From Phaeoceros laevis (taxonomy: Eukaryota; Anthocerotophyta; Anthocerotopsida; Notothyladales), in the NCBI GenBank assembly GCA_049999765.1, contig JBNGIQ010007706.1:1-64000 (forward strand): DNA of 64,000 nucleotides, in the 5' to 3' direction. Positions within the stretch are counted from its first letter, which is position 1; every line of letters starts with the position of its first letter. The translations under genes and the position numbers were made by a program. Under the pieces are notes generated by a model. That model was not told where the DNA came from and made no database searches. It saw nothing but the letters and a program-made list of their open reading frames with translations. Positions 23,998 through 35,910 of this stretch are shown piece after piece.

Positions 23998-24637
23998 TCA
24001 GCCTCCAGTTCTCAAAGGTGGGGAAACCAAGATAACGCCATCCCCACGAACAAAAAGATACGGCACGTGTCTTTTGGTAGTCTGGAAAATTCAAACATGG
24101 ATCTTAGAACCCTGCATAGCTCTGCCTAGCATAATCTGCAAACCGAATCAAATTGAAAAAACCGGAACCTTACTCGAACAATCTCCTCATAGGTCTCGTC
24201 ATCAATTTCAACACTCGTGACTATCTCCTCCACATCACCAAGAATCATGTTTAGATGCTGGTCATATGCCTGCAAAGAATAGACGGACTAAACATTCAAG
24301 TGATCATGGAAAGAAACCTATCCTATCACACACGTTGGTGGTCGCTGCAACCAGGATGACGCACACGAGCCCAACATAGTGGCATTCCACACATAATTTA
24401 CTGCCTGGCAAGGGACTGATTAGCACATTAGCTCTCTCCCGAGGACAAGCACCTTGAAAAACGAGAACTCAGTGTACGAAATAGGAAGAGCTTGTCCCTG
24501 GGCTTCCAATGAATACATACATGAAGCTTGCCCCGAAGCTCCCTGTCGGAACGCAGCTTGACATAAATCCGCTCATCCAGGCTGAGCCTGATGAGATCCA
24601 GTGGTTCTTTGACTGCGCTGTCTTCTTCCGTCGCCAT
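23998..24637 (-). CDS. LSM3: U6 snRNA-associated Sm-like protein LSM3
   Basis: Three exons on the minus strand (24637-24521, 24269-24174, 24081-23998) join in phase 0 with GT/AG borders to a 98-residue protein, the normal LSM3 length. It begins [20 protein letters not shown]. The Sm1 motif is [19 protein letters not shown] plus [15 protein letters not shown]; the Sm2 motif is [18 protein letters not shown]3 is a subunit of the nuclear LSM2-8 ring, which binds the U6 snRNA 3' end in splicing, and of the cytoplasmic LSM1-7 ring, which acts in decapping and mRNA decay. The C terminus (..LRTGG) is close to that of other plants. The gene is head to head with FTB, ATGs 266 bp apart. Confidence 0.96.
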
Positions 24638-24903
24638 AGTTGCCTGATAACAACGGTGCTACGTGATCGAAACAGCGGCACTTGTACCTCGCGCAGACGA
24701 ACAACTGGTATGCCCCGCCCTAATGGAGTTCGTAAGGCAGCTGGCAGCTGCGGCTCATTCGAATGGGAACAGCTGCAGCACGAGTGCTCAAACTCCTGCC
24801 GAATTGCTTCTCTCTCGGTACCCTGCGAAGTGATGGTTATCCAGATTCGTCCTCAGGGGAAGGACGGTGCAAGTAGCCATCGTTCGTGGTAGAAGCTCTG
24901 GCC
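24638..24903. promoter_or_regulatory. Shared bidirectional promoter region LSM3/FTB
   Basis: Only 266 bp separate the start codons of two divergent genes, so the core promoters and 5' UTRs of both must fit here or run into each other. No clear TATA box is seen, as expected for housekeeping genes. Confidence 0.6.
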
Positions 24904-27900
24904 ATGGTGCGATCAAGACCAGTTTGGTTGTCGCCATCGCGAAGCGAATTTGTGACTGTGCAGGAGCAAGAGTCCCTCGAGCATAGCGTGCGGCCTTTGC
25001 TGTATGCATACGCTTCCATTTCGTCCGAGCAACACTCGGGGCTGTGAGTTCTCTGCTTCGAGGCTCCTCCACTGATTAGTTTTGGTTCCTCGGATGATAG
25101 TTTCCGTCTCAACACGTTTTTCTCGCGTATCATGTTGCATCCTTGCCCATGTCAATCTGCTCACCTGCATGGTCTGCACGCTTAATTCTCCAAGTCAACT
25201 TGAAGGAGCGCACTGTGTGTAGGTTGGAATTGTGGAAGGATCAGCATGTAGCATACTTGGAGCGAGGGTTAGAGCATTTAGGCTCTGGGTTCAGAGTTTT
25301 GGATGCCAGGTACGTAACCCGTTGTCACTGTGAGGCTCATGCCCAGGCTTCTAGATTGATGTCGCAATGTGGGGCAAGTCGTTCACCTACTGGGAGAGTG
25401 CAGCCGACCCTGGATATGCTACTGGATTTTTCACTCGTTGTCATTGATTGGAGAGCCTTTGGATCCACAGTTCTGCAACCGGGCAATCGATTTTCTGCAG
25501 CATTGCCAGGTGTTTTTTCAAAGAATTCTGTCTCTCTTATACTGCGACTTGTGGATGTGAGTTTTGTGTCCTCTGTTGCATGAAAAAGGATTCTGCCGTT
25601 TGACCACCTTGTTTCGTTCTTTAAAGGGGTTTCCCATGTTGCTGGAATTCTACTTTACACAGTTTGAGCTACTGTGAATATCTCACTAGAACATGTCAGG
25701 GAAGTTGACTCTTGTAACACTGTAAACCGTAACATGTACCCTCAGGATCCAGAGGGTGGCTATGGAGGAGGGCCTGGCCAGGTACATGCCCTGCCTTGGT
25801 CCTATCTTTTGTAGTTGTTTCCATTGAGCAACAACTCAAGCAAAGTGCAACAAATCTTGCCTCTATATTCTTGCTGAGTTCTGAGCATATAGATGCCGCA
25901 TCTTGCCACAACATATGCTGCTGTATCAACGCTTGTCACTATTGGAGGAGAAACGGCACTAGCTTCTATACAGAGGTAGGCATACTTACGGTGGCTGTCA
26001 TTCAAGTGACATGGCTTCCTAGTTTTAGCCCAGTTCTCAGATATGGGCAAATCAATGCGCAAGAGAGCTGCTGCTAAGCCCTCTTTTGAGGATTCTTTAG
26101 GTTTCACGTGATGGTTCGGTCTGTTCTACCGGACTGCACCAGGAGAATTAAAATTATAGCAGATGTACAGGGAAAAGGTGCTACAGTTTCTACTTCGGAT
26201 GAAAGTTTCCTCTGGAGGTTTCCGGTGAGCATAAAGGTGCTGATGCATTTTTTGTCTGTTGGTGTGATCTACAAATAAGGATCATCTGAAACTTAGGCCT
26301 GCCTAGTTGGGTACACCGCACATTCAAATGTGGTAATTCTTGCTCATGGTATTGAGATGTAGGATGCATGACGAAGGAGAGATCGACGTGCGTGGCTGCT
26401 ACACTGCCCTGGCAGTATGTTATCCTCTGCTTTCTCTGTCAAAGATCTGACGATGTAGTGGAACCACGTTATCATGGCATCAAGTCTTTTTCCAATTGTG
26501 TTAGCATCATGTAATACATGTCTTGACGACTTAACAATATCCTTTCATGCTAGGTGGCCCATATGCTGGATTTCATGACTCCGGAGCTCTTGGAAAACGT
26601 GGGGAAGCATGTAGCCAGGTGAGCGCACTCAATTACATCCAAGTTATTACGGCAATTTGAGTGCAGTTCGGTACTTTGCAAGCAGAATGGTGTTTTCCTT
26701 TACCTGATGTATGCTAGCTCCTTCAGCTGCCAAACTTATGAAGGCGGCATAGGGGGTGAACCAGGGGCTGAAGCTCATGGCGGGTATGCTACAATTGATC
26801 CTTATGTGTTTCTATATCATTTGTATAAAGCATGTTTGTTACTCTTTTTGGCTGTTCTTCGCTTTCTTCATATTAGCTGCTGCACTTGGTTTTTTCAACA
26901 AGGATAAGTCCTCTCACTGCTCGATCTGCTTAGTTCATTGAGCAGTTTTGCATTTCTTGAGTAGGCTTAAGGGTGCTTGCAGGTACACATTTTGTGGGCT
27001 TGCTGCCTCGATGTTGGCAGATCAAGTGGAACTGCTCGATCTTCCAAGTCTGCTCGTAAGGCAACGCAGTTAAATTTGTCCCTCTTGGTCTCATAGAATA
27101 CTTTGTAGACATGTCATTGTAGTAGGCCCAAGTTCTTCGGACTTGAAGCCTGTTAATACTGTCTCAACATCTAAACCCAACTTGGGGCAGCATTGGGCAG
27201 TGTTTCGACAGGGAAAGGTGGAAGGAGGTTTTCAAGGTCGCACTAACAAGCTCGTAGATGGCTGCTATTCATTCTGGCAGGTTAGTTGAATCCAGTTCGA
27301 ATTTAAGTTTCTGTTTTAAGTTTTTCTGCACCCTATCTAAGAGTGCAATTTGCCAGGGAGGAAGTTTTTACCTTCTTCAGCAGTTAATGCCTCAGCTTAT
27401 GGCACAGCAGACTGGTCTGTACAATGGACCCATTGAAGGGGAACACCCTAAAGCTGATGCTTGCCAGGAATTCTCTCTTTCTGAAGATGCAGAGAGGGAT
27501 TCAGGTGACGAACGACTGAGAAGGTCATCTGTTGCGGGTAGTCGAAGCACTTATGGTGGGGCGCACTCGGTTACAGCTGAACACATTTTTCATGTTACTG
27601 ATACCATTATTGAGAGGCCACCTACCTCTGTCGTGTGTGGGGAACTTGACGAGGAATGTCATAGCAGGCAAACTTCCCAAGGTGCTACTGTTGGGGAGTC
27701 ATCTTCCTCGTCAGTAGGTTTGAAGGAAGATTTGATGTATGGTCCTTTGCATAATACCCAAGCTCTTCAAGGATACCTGCTGCTGTGCTGTCAGGTGAGT
27801 TACTGGAGGCAGATTCTGATTGTTTGTTGGTACGTCTCTATTCTATGATCTCAGGTGTGAATTGCTGTGTCTAGGTTCTCGACGGAGGGCTTAGGGACAA

Positions 27901-28111
27901 ACCACAAAAAACACAAGACTATTACCACACTTGCTATTGCCTGAGTGGGCTGTCAGCTGCTCAATATGGGAATTCACGCAGTCTGAGTGCACTTCCACCT
28001 CCCGGAGCTGTGCTGGGTCCTTACAGTAATTTACTAGATGCCATAAATCCTGTCTGCAATGTTAGATTGGATAGATACTACGAAGCTCGGGACTACTTCC
28101 GGAAGAGATAG
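24904..28111 (+). CDS. FTB: Protein farnesyltransferase subunit beta
   Basis: Thirteen exons (24904-25043, 25223-25309, 25404-25509, 25746-25781, 25893-25975, 26171-26224, 26363-26414, 26554-26618, 26727-26783, 26983-27055, 27191-27280, 27357-27794, 27875-28111) join in frame to 505 residues. It is the catalytic-side beta subunit that, with the alpha subunit, farnesylates CaaX cysteines (ERA1 in Arabidopsis, acting in ABA and meristem signalling). Prenyltransferase repeats are plain: RPWICYWIFHSLSLIGE, GGYGGGPGQ, HLATTYAAV, CQTYEGGIGGEPGAEAHGGY, FQGRTNKLVDGCYSFW, DYYHTCYCLSGLS. Zinc ligands are present: D274 and C276 (LVDGC) and H445 (YYHTC). Exon 12 carries an acidic/serine-rich insertion of about 110 residues between repeats, as in other plant FTB proteins. 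The first ATG after an upstream stop was taken as the start. Confidence 0.95.
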
Positions 28112-29118
28112 ATCAAGTTTGTATGCATGATTTTGGACAAGCGCACGGCCGTATGCTCTGCGTTATTAAAGAGATCATTCTGCACAGGCTACGGAGCGCA
28201 GAGGATGGACAAGGGTCACAGGGTGCAGTTGTAGCAAGTAACTACATGTGCAAACTCCGACAATAACTTCATTCTCAAAGCCAGCAGAAAAAACTGTAAG
28301 GCCCGATTTTCCAGGGAAAATAAATATTAGACTGAGCTTATAGAACACTATCAGCTATCTTCTATCTCGCCCACAGTACCATAATGACCATACCCTCGAT
28401 GCTGCAAACGGGGAGATCCTATCAACTGATGACTACTAGATCTGAATGTCCCACATATTCCTCGGACATGAATTACATTACAGTTTCATTCGAATCCAGA
28501 CATAAAGCATACTTTGTGCTGCCTTGGATAACCACCAAAATCTTTCTAGGTTATTACTTCAATGAATCGCTATTTACAATGGGGACATGTTAAGTACCTC
28601 TGGTGCAGTTTGCATAATGCTGGAGTCCTCCCATATACATGCTTTGAATCATCATTTACTGTGCATTGTGTTCGCTTCAAGTTTGTATTTCGTTTCTATT
28701 TTCTCCATCCCAATAAATTATGTAAGATTTGCTCAGCCCATAGCATATTGCCAACATCCTCTGCAGTCATGCCAATGCCACTAGCAGGTTAGTGGGCCGT
28801 TCAATAGTGCGGCTATCCACGCCACTGCCAAAACTTGGTCAGGTGTGCATACAACCATAGAAGGGACAGCGAGTAAAACAAGATAAGTAAAACTTTACGA
28901 CAAAGGACTATGAACTCCTGGGACTAGAACTTCTTAGACTTAGACTTCGTCATCTGTCTCCCGTCATCTGATCTCAGTGACTCTTTCTAGCAAACTTGCA
29001 GGCACGTCTCTTCAAAACAGTACCACATCTCTTCACAACCTCCTGGAGATGAAAACCTACTTAACCAAACCTTTAAATGCTGAAGATCACCCCTACTTTC
29101 AAGACCATCTAAGTGACT
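28112..29118. other. Intergenic stretch between convergent FTB and OAT
   Basis: It should hold the two 3' UTRs. No further gene or structured RNA is recognised. Confidence 0.6.
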
Positions 29119-31514
<2,396 letters not shown>

Positions 31515-32000
31515 TACAGAAGCTGCGATGAATTGCGTCAAGAGAGGCCAATTGGCGATGACACGAGCTGCTGTGTAGGCGTTAAACCGTTGCTGCACAG
31601 CATACAGCCTTGGCGCCGCAGTACAAGGAAATTTCAACAGGAACAGCAAGAAGCGGCAGCATCAGCGGCAAGCAGCCAAAATAAGAGTGCCGTGCGGAAC
31701 AAACCTCCGTGATCAAAGGATAAAGCAGCCAGGTAGGACGGACTCGGACCATGCCGGTGGTTGGTGGCACGCCTGTAAAATTAGACGGCCCGAAGCCTGT
31801 CAAAGTGTCACCGCTTGTTGTGTGACGCATCGTCTTGGGGACCCTTCGAATTTGGTGAACTTCTCACTAACTGTGTCACCGCTTTGTGGACTCTTCGATT
31901 CCCTCAACGTCTCAAAGATGGCATTTCGCCGAACCGTGGCTATGTGGTGGCACTGGCGTCACTAAATACATGAAAGCCATTAGTTTACTTCCAGTCTTCG
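31515..32000. other. Upstream region of OAT
   Basis: No gene is supported. The promoter and 5' UTR of OAT should lie in the first few hundred bases. TGTCACCGCTT occurs twice (31806 and 31876). Confidence 0.4.
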
Positions 32001-32114
32001 AGGAGGCGCACCTCCCTGCAAGGTAAAGTCCACCAATCCACCTAGTGTGCCACCAATGTGTCGGCGTGCTCGATGCCCATGTGGCGTCGGCTAAGCATGT
32101 CCTTTCTACTACTA
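32001..32114 (+). mobile_element. 114-bp SINE-like insertion with 10-bp target duplication
   Basis: CCAGTCTTCG occurs at 31991-32000 and again at 32115-32124, directly flanking this block. The block ends in CTACTACTA, a short tandem tail. A copy about 95% identical lies at 61821-61935 in the same orientation, with an ACTACTACT tail. A target duplication plus a short tandem 3' tail fits target-primed reverse transcription of a small non-LTR retroposon. It has no coding capacity. Confidence 0.75.
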
Positions 32115-32339
32115 CCAGTCTTCGTGCACCGTCGAATTTCAGAGTGCCTCGAAATAATTTTTCCCGCACATGAAATGTGATTATGTCTACCCGCAGTTTG
32201 CAGACAAGTTTTGCGCATCTCTCGACTTGACGACGACCAACAGCACTTATGGATTGATGCGTGGCGCACTCACGCCACACTTTCTCACACGAGCAAAACG
32301 GTTCAAGAATAACGGCTATCGATACAGGGCGGAACTCCA

Positions 32340-32462
32340 TGTTACTAGTAACATGAGGCACTCCATGTTAGTGAGTCATGACGCACTAACATGGAGTGCG
32401 TTAATGGCAGGATATACTCCCCAAGGAGAGAGTATAAGCTTGTGTTTCATACGTTCACAGGT
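32340..32462 (+). pseudogene. PPR gene fragment with snap-back hairpin
   Basis: In one + frame it reads SHDALTWSALMAGYTPQGES, an unmistakable PPR stretch (usual form DVVTWSALIAGYARQGES), and ends at a stop after about 35 codons. The first half is also the right arm of a 16-bp inverted repeat (32358-32373 with 32384-32399). No PPR neighbours are found on either side. Confidence 0.6.
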
Positions 32463-33083
32463 TTAAGTGCCAGGAATTACAGCCAGACGGGATCAAATGT
32501 CTTGATGTTCTCTCAATATGTAGTCTTATCGGAAGTGGAAGGATATGATATGCACCGCCTCTTGGATCTGTTTTGCTAGACATAATTATAACGAGCAATA
32601 GCATTGTTCGAGCGCAGTGAAGGGCTGGGTATTGCGTACAACTTACATAAGTCAGGTGAAGAAGAAGAAGCAGCTTTATTACGTGCTGAAGTTTCAACCA
32701 TACACATGGTTGTGGTAGAAATTTGGGAGTCTATGAGGGTTGTGACGTGGTAACGGCACTTATACCCAAGTTAGAGCAGCAAATTATATTGCGTACAGAC
32801 GCACGTCGCTTCGTGTGTTCAGGGATGGAGGCAGTTCTTGTAACAATCAGTTCGACACTTGTGCATATATTTTATTCCCTGAAATCTGCATGGCAGTTTG
32901 CTGCCTGTCCAGAAATTTCAAACCTCATAGCTTGCAAATCGAGATTGGAAAATCGATGCCAAGTCGCGGAAGTTGTCACATGTACTCTGCCTACAAGCCC
33001 AAACACAATGTGAAGGGCATGAGTGTACACGTGGAAATGGATTGCATCTCTGCAGTCCGCTACTACAGATTTGCAGTTGGCGT

Positions 33084-35417
33084 TCATGTGTCACATTCAT
33101 CATCACAGTGATCACACACAGGCAGGTTATTGAGCAGATAAGCATTGTACCCCTCACGGATATTCAGTAGGGCATAGGCGATACTTAGTTTCTCGCTGTA
33201 CCCGCACAATGGACCTCCCCCTTCCAACATAGAGTGAGGCTGGAGTTTACAACCCTCCACCATTACTTTGACAAACAGATCCTGCAGACTTGAATATGTG
33301 CCTTGGCATCTGGGATTTTCGGAATGCCCTGCCATAAACGTATATACTACTCCTCCTATGTCTGTCCAGACGCTCCGTCCTGCCTGCTTCCATCCTTGCA
33401 CTTTCAATCTCATTTCTTGGATTTTCTTTGCCTCCTCCCACATATGGGCAGTGTAGTAAATGTTTGACATCAAGACATATGCTCCTGGATCATTTTTATC
33501 CAAAACCATTGCATATTCAAATGCTTGTCTCCCTATGTCCACATTACCCCACTTTTGACAAGCACCCAGCACGATTTCCCACACCACACCATCAGGTTGG
33601 AACGGCATCGTCAGAGCTATCATCATGGCAGTGTGCACTTGGCCCCCACGACCTAGGAGATCAACCATGCAAGTGTAGTGCTCAATGCCTGGAGTAATGC
33701 CGAAGTCCTTGTTCATAGCCTCAAAGAACTTCTGGCCCTTGTCCAACAAACCTAAATGACTGCAGACAGTGAGAATACTGAGAAATGTAATGGCGTTAGG
33801 CTGTATGCCATTCTGCGTCATTCTCTGGAACAAAGAAAAAACAGTCTCACTCTCTCCCTGATGGGCATACCCTGCAATTAAGGCACTCCATGTGACAACA
33901 TCTCTATCCTGCATCACATCAAAAACCTGCTGAGCATCGACCATGCTTCCACATTTACCATACATGTCAATAAGGGAATTTGCCAGGAACAAATCAGTAG
34001 CCTTGACTCCAGTCTTTGAAATCTGAGCATGTATCTCTTTGCCCTTGTCCAACGCTGCAACACAGCCACAAGCCTTTAGTGCACCAACAAATGCTCGCTC
34101 ATCTGGTGCAACGCCTTCCTGCTGCATCCGTGCATACAACATTAAAGCCTCTGCCCCCTCATCCGTCTGAGCATACCCCAAGATCATGGCTGTCCAGCAA
34201 ACAACATCACGTCGAGTCAGTCGCTCGAAGATATGCCTAGCATCCACAAGCCTCCCGCATTTTGCATACACATCAACCAGCATTGTCCCGAGATGTACAT
34301 CCGACTCAAGCTCCAGTGCTAATATTTGTGAGTGGATGGCTCTGACCTTCTTGAGATACCATTGTTTTGCACTTTTGTCATGGTGTTTATTTCCTTCTGA
34401 GTCAGCCAGCGCACTGACAGCTTTCAATGCACCAAGAAAGGCTCGTCCATCTGGTACCACCCCTTCCTGTTGCATCTGTTCGTACAATTGCAACGCTTCA
34501 TCAGCTTCTTGCATGTGCACATATCCCAAGATCATGACAGTCCAAGAAACCACATCACGATGTTTCATCTGGTCAAACACATGCCTAGCATTCAACAAGC
34601 TCCCACAATTGACATAAACATCAACCAGCATGCTCGCCACAAATGCATCTGACCTGAACTCGCCCTTCATCACATCCAAGTGTATGGTTCTCACTTGGTC
34701 CAGGCTCCGTTTCTGCATAACCGTCCTACCACCTTGCTTCTTCTCTTTCCAGGCTAGTCTACTACAAGCCTTCAGTGCACATACAAATGTCCGGTCATTG
34801 GGCACAGCACGTTCCTGTTGCATGCGTGTGTACAGCTGCAAAGCCACTTCGCACTCATCCACCTGAACATATCCCAGTATCATGGCTGTCCAGGAAACCA
34901 CATTGCGATAAGGCATTTTCTCAAAGACTCTCCTTGCATCCACCAGGCTCCCACACTTCGCATAGACATCCACGAGCATACTTCCCACATATATATCCCC
35001 TTCCAGCCCACTTTTGACCACCTCAGCGTGAATTTTCTGAGCACTTCGCAAGTCGTGTAAGCTACTGCAAGCCTTAAGCGCAGCGACAAACATGTATGAC
35101 CCTGGTCTGAATCCACCCTTTCGTAGATCCTCATAGACTCCGAGTGCTTCTCTATATTGCCCACACTTGTTGTGCTGTGAGATACGTGCTGTCCAGAGAA
35201 CCTGATCCCTCTGGGGAGATCTGAATTCAGCAGCATCTGCATTTGGACTATAGGCACATTCCAAGAGGCCTTCACCTACTGTCTGCGATTGAAGACTCCA
35301 TCCCAAACAGCAGGCGCTAGATGGTATACGAAGGTGCTCCCTCGCACTCTTAGGACTAAAACGTGGTGGCGTGAGATCTATCCGGAGTACCGAGCTCCGG
35401 AAGTCTTCTACAGTCAT
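33084..35417 (-). CDS. PLS-class PPR protein with truncated DYW domain
   Basis: A 777-residue intronless reading frame from the first ATG; the frame is open to about 35501 but has no earlier ATG. It has tandem P, L and S repeats (for example [40 protein letters not shown]), then E1/E2 motifs (GVVWEIVLGACQKWGNVDIG, YVLMSNIYYTAHMWEEAKKI) and the opening of a DYW cytidine-deaminase domain. Such proteins bind organellar RNA and direct C-to-U editing. The deaminase part is defective. The HSE motif reads GYSEK (His to Tyr at 33198-33200), the CxxC site (VCDHC) is present, and a stop follows six residues later. The next frame contains RDAIHFH at the expected distance, so a frameshift cut the domain. 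The protein may still bind RNA and need a partner deaminase, or may be decaying. Confidence 0.9.
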   Translation of the reverse strand: MTVEDFRSSVLRIDLTPPRFSPKSAREHLRIPSSACCLGWSLQSQTVGEGLLECAYSPNADAAEFRSPQRDQVLWTARISQHNKCGQYREALGVYEDLRKGGFRPGSYMFVAALKACSSLHDLRSAQKIHAEVVKSGLEGDIYVGSMLVDVYAKCGSLVDARRVFEKMPYRNVVSWTAMILGYVQVDECEVALQLYTRMQQERAVPNDRTFVCALKACSRLAWKEKKQGGRTVMQKRSLDQVRTIHLDVMKGEFRSDAFVASMLVDVYVNCGSLLNARHVFDQMKHRDVVSWTVMILGYVHMQEADEALQLYEQMQQEGVVPDGRAFLGALKAVSALADSEGNKHHDKSAKQWYLKKVRAIHSQILALELESDVHLGTMLVDVYAKCGRLVDARHIFERLTRRDVVCWTAMILGYAQTDEGAEALMLYARMQQEGVAPDERAFVGALKACGCVAALDKGKEIHAQISKTGVKATDLFLANSLIDMYGKCGSMVDAQQVFDVMQDRDVVTWSALIAGYAHQGESETVFSLFQRMTQNGIQPNAITFLSILTVCSHLGLLDKGQKFFEAMNKDFGITPGIEHYTCMVDLLGRGGQVHTAMMIALTMPFQPDGVVWEIVLGACQKWGNVDIGRQAFEYAMVLDKNDPGAYVLMSNIYYTAHMWEEAKKIQEMRLKVQGWKQAGRSVWTDIGGVVYTFMAGHSENPRCQGTYSSLQDLFVKVMVEGCKLQPHSMLEGGGPLCGYSEKLSIAYALLNIREGYNAYLLNNLPVCDHCDDECDT

Positions 35418-35910
35418 CTTGGTCCCATACGTTGCCGCCACCCCTGGCGACACAGCCCCAGCTTGGTTCCAGGTCAAAGAGTTGGCCCTTCTGGGAAAAC
35501 CTCAACCTTGCTGTTGGCGCAGGCATTGTCACTCTTGCCAGTCAATCCTTCCGTCCAGAAGACATACAAAGCGTTTCGGAGGGTCTAAGGCTTTAGTGGG
35601 AGCGCAGGTGCTTGCAGCTAAACTTCGAACTTTCGAACCTCTCAAGCAAAGTCAGTGGCCTGACTATAAGCAGAGTGAACCGCATGACTAAGACCCAGCA
35701 GAGCGGAACTTTAACTGAATGTAACGAAGCTTCCGCTGACTGGTTTATTATTTGCTCCTGTTGCTACAATTCGACACCCGTCCCGCCTCTCTGTCACCGT
35801 CTGCTGTGGCCTGCATATCACCTTGGAGTCAGGTTGCATTCACGGGGAGAAGCGACAATTGTGCCTTCTTCAGCTTTCACAAACGGTGGCACTCTACTGC
35901 ACATCCCTCC
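35418..35910. promoter_or_regulatory. Divergent promoter region (PPR / tocopherol-cyclase-like)
   Basis: About 490 bp between divergent start codons. Both promoters and leaders must lie here. No specific elements are recognised. Confidence 0.45.
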
